A DNA stretch of 64,000 bases from Sphingosinicella sp963974575. Lineage in GTDB: Bacteria; Pseudomonadota; Alphaproteobacteria; Sphingomonadales; Sphingomonadaceae. Shown piece by piece: positions 1 through 7,408 of this stretch. The DNA is taken from NCBI RefSeq assembly GCF_963974575.1, contig NZ_CAXBBQ010000001.1, positions 558,001 to 622,000 on the forward strand, read 5' to 3'. Under the pieces are notes generated by a model. The model saw only the letters and a list, made by a program, of their open reading frames with translations. It was not told where the DNA came from and ran no database searches. A program made the position numbers and the translations under genes. Positions within the stretch are counted from its first letter, which is position 1. Each line of letters begins with the position of its first letter.

Positions 1-293
1 CTCGCCTGTTCGAAATTGGGATTGGCGGCGACCGATTTGAACGATTGCAGGAAGCGCGAACCCTGTGGAAATTCGAGGAACTCGGCAATGGCCCACGGCC
101 CGGCCGCGTGCGCGAGCCCGCCGCGGGCATCCTCGTCCTGCCAGAAACACAGTGCCGAGCGAAACACACTCGAGGGCCCGTCAGGCGCCGCGAAGCTGAC
201 GAGTTCAGCCGTTCCCTTGCCATTGGTGCGTGCGACCACCGAGTTGGTGGTGCCGAAGTCGATGCCGATGGCGCTGGCTTTGTCGGCGGGCAC
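1..293 (-). CDS. Hsp70-family protein, N-terminal part (runs off the window edge)
   Basis: Only the first ~97 codons are inside the window. The protein opens MPADKASAIGIDFGTTNS, which is the phosphate-1 loop of the Hsp70/actin ATPase fold (IDFGTTNS), followed by VVARTNGKG and a strand-rich stretch containing LCFWQDED. Canonical DnaK does not carry this insert, so a YegD-like Hsp70 homologue is more likely than DnaK itself. The start is taken as GTG at 293 because GGAAAGGA lies just upstream and no in-frame ATG precedes the ATPase loop. Family assignment is firm for the ATPase domain; the subfamily is a guess because the C-terminus is missing. Confidence 0.8.
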   Translation of the reverse strand, partial: MPADKASAIGIDFGTTNSVVARTNGKGTAELVSFAAPDGPSSVFRSALCFWQDEDARGGLAHAAGPWAIAEFLEFPQGSRFLQSFKSVAANPNFEQA

Positions 294-329
294 TGCATTT
301 CCTTTCCAGCGAGCGGCCGGCGGCTATGG

Positions 330-420
330 CAGGGCCACGCGCATAGGACAACCATGCCTGCATCACATTGACCCTCTCGGCCCAATGTTCTCCCCGCGCA
401 TAGGCGCGGCGAGCATTCCC
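330..420 (-). pseudogene. Integrase C-terminal remnant
   Basis: Translating this strand gives RRAYARGEHWAERVNVMQAW. It matches the region around the catalytic tyrosine of the intact integrase at 24473-25723 (RRAYLRGEHWAERVRMMQYW). The reading frame carries on into unrelated sequence on both sides, so only about 30 codons are recognisable. It is a degraded scrap of a P4-type tyrosine recombinase between the Hsp70-family gene and the HU gene, and marks an old integration. The rest of the 294-768 gap holds a palindrome (523-538) and presumably the HU promoter; I see no gene there. Confidence 0.55.
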
Positions 421-522
421 TTTTATCTTGCTTTCACTTCCCTCCACTTCCTCCCCTCTCGCACCCTTCCGACCCTCGGACAGACCGATCCTGTCCCGGA
501 CGCGCATGGACGTGCATGGCAC

Positions 523-538
523 CCCTCTGATCAGGGGG
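523..538. repeat. 16-nt palindromic repeat shared with the sigma-like/MNT-HEPN junction
   Basis: CCCTCTGATCAGGGGG here is the exact reverse complement of positions 2725-2740, the hairpin at the end of the first sigma-like gene. It can fold as CACCCC/GGGGTG around a TGATCA core, with GTTTT shortly after on the + strand. Occurrence beside an integrase scrap suggests it belongs to the same class of mobile DNA. The role is unknown. Confidence 0.45.
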
Positions 539-768
539 TGGCGTTTTCCGTTTTGCTGGACGGCGGTGGACGCGTTTTCGGATCAAATGTATGCAAAAAC
601 TGATCTGAAATACGTCATGCTGCGCAGCATTCTCGCGGCATGACGGCGATCGAAAGTGATGCTTTGGGCATGATTTTCGCTCGCTTTCTCGCGTTAACGA
701 CGTGTTCGTTTGACAGCGATTCCATGCGGCGTCAGACGGGCTTTTCCACAACAAAAGGATGCTCAGAC

Positions 769-1044
769 ATGAACAATGCCGACCTCGCCGAAACGCTTGC
801 CGAGACACTCGGGACCACCAAGGCCGATGCACGCAAGGCCGTCGATGCGGTGTTCGCCGCGATCACCGACGCCGCCGCCAAAGGCGAGGAAGTGTCGCTG
901 AACGGCTTCGGCAAGTTCAAGGTGAAGGCTTCTCCCGCGCGCGAAGGTCGTAACCCGGCAACAGGCGCGGCGATGCAGATTGCGGCCTCGAACAAGCTCG
1001 CGTTCAGCCCCGCCAAGGCGGTCAAGGACCGGCTCAACGGCTGA
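769..1044 (+). CDS. HU-family DNA-binding protein
   Basis: This 91-residue protein has the full HU/IHF layout. An N-terminal helical dimerisation part (MNNADLAETLAETLGTTKADARKAVDAVF) is followed by GEEVSLNGFGKFKVK, the beta-arm signature GRNPATGAAMQI, and a C-terminal helix (FSPAKAVKDRLNG). Length and motifs are typical of homodimeric HU, which bends DNA and organises the nucleoid. The ATG at 769 was chosen because it begins the conserved first helix. It lies between an integrase scrap and the MNT-HEPN module, so whether it is the resident HU gene or came with the island cannot be told here. Confidence 0.93.
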   Translation: MNNADLAETLAETLGTTKADARKAVDAVFAAITDAAAKGEEVSLNGFGKFKVKASPAREGRNPATGAAMQIAASNKLAFSPAKAVKDRLNG

Positions 1045-1068
1045 TTTTACGGATCAAAAATTGGAAAA

Positions 1069-1103
1069 GGACGCCGACCCACGGGGGCGTGGAGCCGGCG
1101 TCC
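1069..1103 (+). terminator. Strong hairpin after the HU gene, possible terminator
   Basis: GGACGCCG (1069-1076) pairs perfectly with CGGCGTCC (1096-1103), and an inner CCACG/CGTGG stem tightens the loop. It starts 25 nt after the HU stop codon. There is no T-tract after it, so it may be a Rho-assisted terminator or an mRNA-stabilising stem rather than an intrinsic terminator. Confidence 0.4.
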
Positions 1104-1235
1104 AGTGCCCATAAGGCTAGTCACAAGCGCGCCGACGCACATTTTGTTCGGTGCGGGATCGCCGAGTTCGCGCTGGAACGACATGGCGACGATCGGCCAG
1201 TTGCGCACTTCGCGGCACCCCGCCAATGTGCCGAC

Positions 1236-1685
1236 ATGGAAGAGACTGACGACCTCGCAAATCTGGCGCGCATCCGATCAAGCTTCGCCAAACAGGGGCT
1301 GATGAGGACCCTTGGCGCAACGCTTGGGGACATTTCTCGTGGGTCCGTGGAAATCTCTTTGTCTCCAAGCCCCGCGATTTCGCAGCAGCATGGCTTTGTC
1401 CATGCCGGTGCGATCAGCGCCGTCGCCGATACGGCCGCCGGCTATGCGGCGCTCAGCACGATGGCGCCCGGCAGGGGCGTTCTGACGACAGAATTCAAGA
1501 TCAATCTCCTTGCTCCGGCGGTGGGGGACCGTTTCATTGCGCGCGGCAAGGTTCTCAAAGCGGGCAAGACGCTCACGCTCGCGCAGGCTGAAGTGTTTGC
1601 GGAAAAGGACGGCGCGCTCAGGCTGATCGCGTTCTTGACGGCGACTTTGATGGCAATCGAAGGCCGGGATGGCATCACCGACTGA
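1236..1685 (+). CDS. PaaI-family hotdog thioesterase
   Basis: The 149-residue product has the PaaI/4HBT hotdog pattern. Q-HGFVHAGAISAVADTAAGYAA carries the HG...D catalytic helix, followed by the strands VLTTEFKINLLAPAVGDRFIARGKVLKAGKTLTLAQAEVF. Such enzymes hydrolyse acyl-CoA or aryl-CoA thioesters in the cytoplasm. The frame is open further upstream, but the ATG at 1236 gives the standard family length and the extra N-terminal residues look non-coding. It stands alone, between HU and the leftward MNT-HEPN gene, so there is no clue to its substrate. Confidence 0.85.
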   Translation: MEETDDLANLARIRSSFAKQGLMRTLGATLGDISRGSVEISLSPSPAISQQHGFVHAGAISAVADTAAGYAALSTMAPGRGVLTTEFKINLLAPAVGDRFIARGKVLKAGKTLTLAQAEVFAEKDGALRLIAFLTATLMAIEGRDGITD

Positions 1686-1739
1686 CGCATATTTCGGCGC
1701 GGCGGCAGGTATTCAGCAGATTGGACAGGCGAGCGAAGG

Positions 1740-2660
1740 CTATTTCGCGACGGCTTCGAGCTCGGCGATGCGCTCGCTGCACACCGCATGGACGACGCGA
1801 CCGAGCTCCTCGACCTGGGCGCCCAGCCACTCAAGATCCTCGGCGCTAATGCGGTAATGCTTCGAGTAGCGCGCCTTCACATAGGCCTCCTTCAGCTTCT
1901 CGAAGAGCGCGCGTTCCTTCTTCGTATCACGCGGCCAGACATGGAAAAGGCGACGGTCCAGCCGCTCGGCCTGCGTGCGCAGGAAGCCCAGATTATGGAC
2001 GTGGGGCGTATAGAAGGTGCAGACCAGAAGGACGCAATGGTAGAGGCGTTCGGTCGCTTGATGCAGCGTAAACGCAGCATCTCGCAGTTCCTTCTGGGAC
2101 ACATAGAATAGAAACCCTTTCTTCGCGCTGAGCGCTAAAGGGAACCACTCCTCGAAGTACTCCCTGGCCATGGCGAGCGCCTGTTCAGGCGACTTCGGCT
2201 TCGGCGTATGGAACGGCGTGTCGTCGCTCTGATAGAGCGCAATGCCGTCCTTCGCGACGTCCATGAAGAAGTAGCGGCCATGGGCCAGGCCGTCGTTCAC
2301 CTCCTGCAGCGAGTGCACGATGAAGTTGACCGGGGTCTTCAGAGTCTTGGTGATGCCATACTCGCGCATCAGCTGGTCCTCGGCCTTCTCCCAGTAGGGG
2401 ATGCGGTCGGTGAGGCGTTTGTCGTTGACGACAACAAGCAGGTCGAAGTCGGATTTGTAGCCCTTGGCGGTGTGCGGCTCGTCGACCCAGCCGCCCCTCG
2501 CGTAGCTGCCGTAGAGCACGATCTTAAGGATGCGGGCCTTCTTCTTCCATGCCTGTGTGGCGAGGCTCGTCGCTTGCTCGAACCCCGCGAACAGCACCTC
2601 GAGAACGCGCTCAAGCTCGCGCTGCTTGGCTGGTGGCAGATGATCGAGGTCGGTGCGCAT
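1740..2660 (-). CDS. MNT-HEPN protein, copy A
   Basis: The 306-residue product has an N-terminal minimal nucleotidyltransferase domain with GSYARG (51-56) and SDFDLLVVV (70-78), including the two metal-binding Asp. A C-terminal HEPN-like helical domain follows (QATERLYHCVLLVC...FYTPHVHNLGFL, about 200-230, and EAYVKARYSKHY). The position that often holds a third carboxylate reads VNFIV. MNT and HEPN proteins usually act as antitoxin and toxin pairs; here both domains sit in one chain. The start at 2660 has AGGAAGG upstream. It lies 72 nt after a sigma-like gene on the same strand. A near twin is at 22886-23806, differing sharply only in residues about 173-208. Function in this context is inferred. 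Confidence 0.85.
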   Translation of the reverse strand: MRTDLDHLPPAKQRELERVLEVLFAGFEQATSLATQAWKKKARILKIVLYGSYARGGWVDEPHTAKGYKSDFDLLVVVNDKRLTDRIPYWEKAEDQLMREYGITKTLKTPVNFIVHSLQEVNDGLAHGRYFFMDVAKDGIALYQSDDTPFHTPKPKSPEQALAMAREYFEEWFPLALSAKKGFLFYVSQKELRDAAFTLHQATERLYHCVLLVCTFYTPHVHNLGFLRTQAERLDRRLFHVWPRDTKKERALFEKLKEAYVKARYSKHYRISAEDLEWLGAQVEELGRVVHAVCSERIAELEAVAK

Positions 2661-2716
2661 CGAAGACCTTCCTAGCAACTGGGGCATGACTTTGCACTGC
2701 AAGAACAGGGCGCTAC

Positions 2717-2748
2717 GGCCACAACCCCCTGATCAGAGGGTTGTGGCC
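2717..2748 (-). terminator. Hairpin enclosing the stop codon of sigma-like copy A
   Basis: GGCCACAACCC (2717-2727) pairs perfectly with GGGTTGTGGCC (2738-2748), and the loop contains CTGATCAG, in which the TGA stop of the sigma-like gene sits. No T-tract follows on the minus strand. It could attenuate or process the transcript between the two genes. The second module has the same arrangement at 23865-23892. Confidence 0.5.
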
Positions 2749-3131
2749 TCATCGAGTGCCACCAGGGCATCCGCCATGCGGCTTTCCACTTCGCGGACTG
2801 AGAGACCCAGCCGCAGCGCGATGCGGTCATTGACCAGCCCGTCCCAGGCCAGCTCCATGATCTGCCGCGACACGGGATCGAGCGCCGAAAACGCCGCCCG
2901 GTAGCGTCCGCCGACATCCGCGATCCGGCCGATAGCGCGCACCATGTGGCGCTCGACGCACCATTCGCTCATGCCAAGCTCGCGTGCGATCTCGGCGTAG
3001 CGCTTGCCCTCGACCCGGTGCGCCATGAACACGATGAGTGTCGTCTCAGGCAGGCCTTCAAACACCCGCCGCATGACCGATAGCCGGTCCATCTCCTGCG
3101 GCACGGCGGCTCCATTGATACGCTGCTGCAT
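2733..3131 (-). CDS. Small sigma-70 region 4-like protein, copy A
   Basis: This 132-residue protein lacks sigma region 2. Residues ~25-65 (LPETTLIVFMAHRVEGKRY, then AEIARELGMSEWCVERHMVRA) match sigma-70 region 4 type 2, a helix-turn-helix. A second putative helix-turn-helix follows (LDPVSRQIMELAWDGLVNDR, then IALRLGLSVREVESRM). Without region 2 it is more likely a DNA-binding regulator than an autonomous sigma factor. The ATG at 3131 has GGGAGAAG upstream and matches the start in copy B; the frame is open further upstream but that part lies in the leader. It precedes the MNT-HEPN gene and probably shares its transcript. Confidence 0.75.
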   Translation of the reverse strand: MQQRINGAAVPQEMDRLSVMRRVFEGLPETTLIVFMAHRVEGKRYAEIARELGMSEWCVERHMVRAIGRIADVGGRYRAAFSALDPVSRQIMELAWDGLVNDRIALRLGLSVREVESRMADALVALDEATTL

Positions 3132-3314
3132 CCGTCTTCTCCCTCTCCAACAGCCGCACCCGGCGGAAGAGCGGGGTGGGCGGCGGAGCGCCGACAGGTC
3201 CGGCCATGAGGGCCGGGCCTGCACCCGAAGGGCTGGAACGCATGTGGAAGACCCGCGTCAGCGGGTTGCAGGACCGGCACGGCCGGACCAAAGGCAAAGC
3301 GACCCGCACACACC
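3132..3314 (-). ncRNA. GC-rich multi-hairpin leader upstream of sigma-like copy A
   Basis: This ~185-nt stretch has no convincing protein but is strongly conserved with 24278-24458. Two stems are identical in both copies while their loops differ. One is CAGGTCCGGCC/GGCCGGGCCTG (3195-3205 with 3211-3221; loop ATGAG here, CCAAG in copy B). The other is ACCCGC/GCGGGT (3251-3256 with 3261-3266; loop GTCA here, CAC in copy B). A third, imperfect stem lies at 3271-3289, and a TTCG-capped hairpin between the first two. Stem conservation with loop drift fits a structured 5' leader RNA of the sigma-like gene. A DNA-level palindrome cluster (binding or transfer site) is the alternative. Confidence 0.4.
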
Positions 3315-3334
3315 GCGCGGGAGCCGGTCAAACC
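3315..3334. repeat. Left 20-nt direct repeat flanking the catabolic cluster
   Basis: GCGCGGGAGCCGGTCAAACC here matches 22432-22451 at 18 of 20 positions in the same orientation. The two copies lie exactly at the edges of the 19-kb metabolic cluster. A third, slightly different copy spans the stop codon of the intact integrase (24459-24480), so the repeat corresponds to the junction between the leader and the integrase 3' end. Confidence 0.6.
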
Positions 3335-3366
3335 ATGCCGATCTCCTTCACTTGCGCGGGTGTTCT

Positions 3367-3606
3367 TCAGAAATCACGCTCGGCGCGAATCTCCACGCCA
3401 TTCAGGATGGTTGAAAACTGCTCGAAGGAAAGGCGATGCGTTTTACCGGTTTTACGAAGCGACAGGCAGAGAGGTGCGGGGATTATCGTGCCCCGCCGGG
3501 CTCCCACCGCTAGAACAAGCTCCGTCGATATCGCTTTGGTCAAGGCCGGAAGCAGATCAGTCGGCTGATCGCATATAAGTCGCGATATGGCGTCAGCTCC
3601 ATGCAA
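3367..3606 (-). CDS. Short hypothetical protein, doubtful
   Basis: A 79-codon frame starts with TTG directly after the TAA stop of the 2-hydroxyacid dehydrogenase gene. Its product (…TDLLPALTKAISTELVLAVG…THRLSFEQFSTILNGVEIRAE…) has plausible alternating hydrophobic strands, but I recognise no family. Start context is weak. It could be the tail of the catabolic operon or a remnant at the island junction. Otherwise nothing is visible in 3335-3606. Confidence 0.25.
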   Translation of the reverse strand: MHGADAISRLICDQPTDLLPALTKAISTELVLAVGARRGTIIPAPLCLSLRKTGKTHRLSFEQFSTILNGVEIRAERDF

Positions 3607-4566
3607 TTATACAAGGCGGCAAGAATCCGCTTTACCCGCGCGAAACGCGCGAATGGAGCCGATCACGCTCGCCCCCATTGCCATGCGTGCTTCAAGGGTG
3701 GAGCTGCCGATATGGGGCGTCATGAGCAGGTTCGGTAGGTCGAAATAGCCGGGCGCGATATCGGGCTCTCCCGCGAATACGTCGAGCGCGGCGCCCTGGA
3801 TGCGCCCGCTGTCGAGCGCCGCGATAAGATCGGCGTCGACCACGAGATCACCGCGCGCGATGTTGACGAGAAGCATCGAGGGTTTCGCCCGCGCAAGCGA
3901 CACGGCGTTAACAAAGCCGCGCGTGTGCGGTGTCGATGGCGCCGCAAGGAGGAGAATGTCGGCCCTTGCCATCAAGTCGAGCGGATCGGGTACGAAGCAG
4001 GCATCGGACGTTTCGACCAGGAGGCGGTTCGTATAGGCAATGTGCATGCCGAAGGCGCGTGCCCGCCTCGCGACGGCGCCGCCGATTTCACCCATGCCAT
4101 AGATGCCGAGCGTCCGACCGGCGAGCTCGACGCCCAGAAGTTGGTGCGGCGTCCACCCGGTCCACGTGCGACTACGGATCAGGTCTATGCTCTCTGTCGC
4201 ACGGCGTGCCGCGCCGAGGATCAGGAACATTGCGGCGTCGGCGACTGCGTTGATCAGCGTACCCGGCGTATTCGAGACCGCCAATCCCCGCTCGCGCGCG
4301 GCATCGAGGTCGATATGATCGGTGCCGACCGAGTAGCTCGCGATCATCCGCAGCGAGGGCGGAAGTGCGCGGATTGCGGCGGCGTCGAGCGGCGAACAGC
4401 CCAATCCCGTCACGATGGCGTCTAACCGCTCGCCCGCAGCATGCAACTGCGCCAGTTGATCGAGCGCGTTGCCGGCTTCGGCCATGATCAAGCGGAACGC
4501 GGTCCGAAATTGCGCTTCGACGGGGTCTGGTAGCGGGAGGCAACAGAAGACGGCCGGGTCCTTCAC
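3607..4566 (-). CDS. D-isomer-specific 2-hydroxyacid dehydrogenase
   Basis: The 319-residue enzyme has the two-domain D-2-hydroxyacid dehydrogenase fold. SVGTDHIDLDAARERG is followed by the NAD(P) loop GIYGMGEIGGAVARRA and by the catalytic set Arg in VNIARGDLV, Glu in DVFAGEPDI and His in TPHIGSSTLE. These enzymes interconvert 2-keto acids and D-2-hydroxy acids in the cytoplasm (glyoxylate/hydroxypyruvate reductase-like). It is the last solid gene of the leftward operon and overlaps the upstream serine hydrolase gene by 4 nt (ATGA), implying translational coupling. With the alpha-hydroxyacid oxidase of the same operon, it suggests that a hydroxy or keto acid is released from the substrate. 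The precise substrate is unknown. Confidence 0.87.
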   Translation of the reverse strand: MKDPAVFCCLPLPDPVEAQFRTAFRLIMAEAGNALDQLAQLHAAGERLDAIVTGLGCSPLDAAAIRALPPSLRMIASYSVGTDHIDLDAARERGLAVSNTPGTLINAVADAAMFLILGAARRATESIDLIRSRTWTGWTPHQLLGVELAGRTLGIYGMGEIGGAVARRARAFGMHIAYTNRLLVETSDACFVPDPLDLMARADILLLAAPSTPHTRGFVNAVSLARAKPSMLLVNIARGDLVVDADLIAALDSGRIQGAALDVFAGEPDIAPGYFDLPNLLMTPHIGSSTLEARMAMGASVIGSIRAFRAGKADSCRLV

Positions 4567-6059
4567 GGCGTGCTCGACCCGATCGGCGGCAGCAGTATGC
4601 TGAGCAGGCCGGGCTCGAGCTTTCCGCCCAACGCTGCATAGGCTTCATGCGCCGCCGCCCCGTCGATCTCGCAATCGGACGATCCCCAGAACGCAATCGC
4701 GGCCTCCAGCGTGGGTGGCAGCGCACAGGCCGCTTCGAAGCCGCGCCGGAAAGCATCGGCGTCCCAGTCACCCGCCCGGTCGCGAACGGCGGAGAGGCCG
4801 TCGCGCAGGTGGTCAATCGGCAACGTGCCCGGCATTGCGAGAGAAACACGATAGGCACCGGCCAACAGCACGCCGCATGCATAAGACAAAGTTTGCGCAT
4901 CCAGATTGGCGCGCTCATCCGCATCGACCGGAGGTCTGTGACGCAGCCAATTCCCAACGAAGTCCGCAAGTTCGTTCACGTCAACGACGTTGTCGGGCAA
5001 GTGCCACTGATTTGAAGCGACCATTATCGCCGCACCGTGGTTTCGCCAGCCCCGGCCCTGTGTGCGCCACCCGAACATGTGCCCACCGGCATGATCAAAG
5101 GACTCCCATTCCGTCCCGTGATCGTTGATTCGCCAGACAAGTCCTTGCACATTGCCGGGGTCAACGGTTTGGGGCGACAGCATGTCTCGCGCGATCTGAG
5201 GCGCGAACAGCCGATAACCGTCCAGCTCACCATCGTTCAGCATCGCGAGTAGCAATCTGAGATGGTCGGCCGGCCGCTGCAAGGCGGCGCCCGCCGGATA
5301 TTCGCTGATATACAGGGGCAAGGTCGGCACATCGGCGGCGCCCATGCGGGAATAGCCCTGACCGGTGAGCGACCAGATGTCCGAGCGTACATAGTCAGGG
5401 TGCTGCGCCGGTGGATACTGGCTGAGCTTCATGCCGAGCGGGTCCATTACATGACGCTGGACGAAGCCTGAAAAGTCGAGGCCTTCAGTATTGGCGGTCT
5501 GCACGATGAGGCCGAGGGTGGCGATACCGAGATTGGAGTACATCCACTGGGCGCCGACCGGAGCGATCCAACGCTTCATGGTCCCACCCATCAGCGGCGA
5601 CCATTCCCGGCTGAACTCGGCCTCGACTGTCTCGGCCAAATCCACGGACGGCTGCCAGGAACACGCACCATCGACGCTGAGTCCGGCCCGATGCACCATC
5701 AGGTCACGGACCGTAATATCCCGCTCACCGAGCGGATTATTGACCTTAAACGGCAAATGGCGGTTGATCGGATCATCCAGGTTGATCACACCGCGATCGA
5801 CCAAGATCATGATTGCGGTCGCCGTGTAGGTTTTTCCAAGCGAGCCTGAGCGGTAGACGCTGTCACACATCATTTTCCGGTCGGCGGCAATGTCTGTCAG
5901 GCCATATCCCGCTTCCCAGATCATGCGACCTTTGTCGGCGAGCGCAATCTGCAGACCGGGTGTCTGATGCTTGCGCATCACGATAGGGATGTAGGTCTTG
6001 AGCGCGTCGATCAGCCGGAGACCGGCCAGATCAGTCGTGTGAATTCGTTCCTCGTTCAT
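4563..6059 (-). CDS. Serine hydrolase of the beta-lactamase/class C (S12) family, 498 aa
   Basis: S12 motifs are in order: nucleophile S73-L-G-K76, Y174-S-N176 and H323-A-G325 as the third motif, with PAGAAL as in class C enzymes. There is no signal peptide, so it is probably cytoplasmic. A C-terminal extension of about 130 residues after the catalytic domain (…VDVNELADFVGNWLRHRP…) has no motif I recognise. Relatives include D-aminopeptidases, esterases and peptidases such as MlrB of microcystin degraders; the activity here cannot be decided. ATG at 6059 has GGGGAGTTG upstream. It follows the MFS gene by 65 nt and overlaps the dehydrogenase start. Confidence 0.85.
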   Translation of the reverse strand: MNEERIHTTDLAGLRLIDALKTYIPIVMRKHQTPGLQIALADKGRMIWEAGYGLTDIAADRKMMCDSVYRSGSLGKTYTATAIMILVDRGVINLDDPINRHLPFKVNNPLGERDITVRDLMVHRAGLSVDGACSWQPSVDLAETVEAEFSREWSPLMGGTMKRWIAPVGAQWMYSNLGIATLGLIVQTANTEGLDFSGFVQRHVMDPLGMKLSQYPPAQHPDYVRSDIWSLTGQGYSRMGAADVPTLPLYISEYPAGAALQRPADHLRLLLAMLNDGELDGYRLFAPQIARDMLSPQTVDPGNVQGLVWRINDHGTEWESFDHAGGHMFGWRTQGRGWRNHGAAIMVASNQWHLPDNVVDVNELADFVGNWLRHRPPVDADERANLDAQTLSYACGVLLAGAYRVSLAMPGTLPIDHLRDGLSAVRDRAGDWDADAFRRGFEAACALPPTLEAAIAFWGSSDCEIDGAAAHEAYAALGGKLEPGLLSILLPPIGSSTP

Positions 6060-6124
6060 CGTGCAACTCCCCTAACTCAAAGAATATGGCACTCGCAGCC
6101 GATGTAATTCATCGCAAAGAGTCA

Positions 6125-7408
6125 TCATTCGGCATCGCTGCGCACCGTGCGGGCCGCGAAGCAAAGGCAAACGATCGCCGGGATCAGGCTGCTCGTCATC
6201 AGGATGATCGCGTAGCGCAGCGACACCACGCCGACTGCCGGCGCCAGGAAGTCGCTGATCGCGCCCGTGGCAAGCGGCCCGATCGTCATGCCGATGGCGT
6301 GGAGCGACGCCATCACGATCGCCGAAGCCAGCGCCCGACGTTGCGAGCCGCAGATATGCTGGACCGCGCTATAAAGCACGGGAATCGCAGCCATCAACAG
6401 CGTGGCGAGAACGAAAAACAGAATGAAGACGTGCACGAGCGAGGTCACGGCGAAAGCGGCCATCGCCACCGGGCAGGCCAACGTCATGCCTGCAGCGGGC
6501 AACCAGACCAGCCATCGCTCGTCGCGCTGCGCAAGCTTGTCGCCGATGTGCCCGCCCCCGATCGTCCCAACGATCGTGCCCAGGGCGGTCGCCAGCGCGA
6601 ACACGGCGCCGCCCTGAACAAGATCCATCTCGAGTACGCGCACCAGGTAGGTCGGTGCGAAGATCATCGGACCGGCGGTGAACAGCGAATAACAGGTCAG
6701 GCCGGCGAGGAGGAATACGAACGAACGCTTGCGGAACAGCACCCGAACCTCGTCCATCATGCCGTCGCCGCCAGCCTTTCCCGCCTTGAGCGCATGCCGG
6801 GCCGGCTCCTTCAGAACGATGGCGGCCAACAGTCCGATCGGCAGCGACAGCCCGGCCATCAGCAGAAAAGCGACCCGCCAACCGTAGAGCTGCGCGATCC
6901 ACGCGCCGCCGACCATCGCGATGAGCGGTCCTGCCGTGGCGGCCATGTTGAGAATGCCGAAGGCGCGGCTGCGCTGGCCAGGCGGAAAATAGTCAGCGAT
7001 CAGCGCATGGCTAGGCGGCACAGCGCCGCCTTCACCCGCCCCCACGCCCATGCGTGCGAAGAAGAGAAAGGTCAGGGTGGGCGCAACGCCGCACAGGCCA
7101 GTCATCACGCTCCACAGCGCCAGTGCTACGATCAGCAGCCATTTGCGATTGCCGCGGTCCGCCGCTCTGCCAAACGGAATGCTGAGCGCGGCGTAGCAGA
7201 TCGCGAAGGGGGCGCCGCTCAGCAGCCCGAGCATGCGATCCGACATCTCGAACTCGCGGCGGATGGATTCCAGAAGGATCTGGAGGATGCTGCGATCGAT
7301 GAAGCTGACGGTGGAGACAAGGAACAGAACGGCCAACATCGTCCAGCGCCGCGCCGGCGAGAAGCCGTTCCAGGGCATCCCGGGCGGCGGGAGATCGCTT
7401 CGCATCAT
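6125..7408 (-). CDS. MFS transporter
   Basis: The 427-residue membrane protein has about 12 hydrophobic segments. It shows the MFS cytoplasmic loop motif between TM2 and TM3 (IPFGRAADRGNRKW) and the related GGGHIGDKLAQRDERW loop in the second half. It resembles the spinster/ACS-like group common in sphingomonad catabolic clusters (SFIDRSILQILLESIRREF in TM1). Start at 7408 overlaps the stop of the esterase gene by 4 nt (ATGA). Within an operon headed by a TonB-dependent receptor it is the likely inner-membrane importer of the partly hydrolysed substrate, but export is not excluded. Confidence 0.9.
   Translation of the reverse strand: MMRSDLPPPGMPWNGFSPARRWTMLAVLFLVSTVSFIDRSILQILLESIRREFEMSDRMLGLLSGAPFAICYAALSIPFGRAADRGNRKWLLIVALALWSVMTGLCGVAPTLTFLFFARMGVGAGEGGAVPPSHALIADYFPPGQRSRAFGILNMAATAGPLIAMVGGAWIAQLYGWRVAFLLMAGLSLPIGLLAAIVLKEPARHALKAGKAGGDGMMDEVRVLFRKRSFVFLLAGLTCYSLFTAGPMIFAPTYLVRVLEMDLVQGGAVFALATALGTIVGTIGGGHIGDKLAQRDERWLVWLPAAGMTLACPVAMAAFAVTSLVHVFILFFVLATLLMAAIPVLYSAVQHICGSQRRALASAIVMASLHAIGMTIGPLATGAISDFLAPAVGVVSLRYAIILMTSSLIPAIVCLCFAARTVRSDAE

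Noticed and set aside
83..110. GGCCCACGGCCCGGCC near the left edge as the missing attachment half of tRNA-Leu
   Set aside because: It resembles the tRNA 3' end (GCCCACGGCCGGGATC) only partly and lies in the coding region of the Hsp70-family gene. No extended identity is seen.
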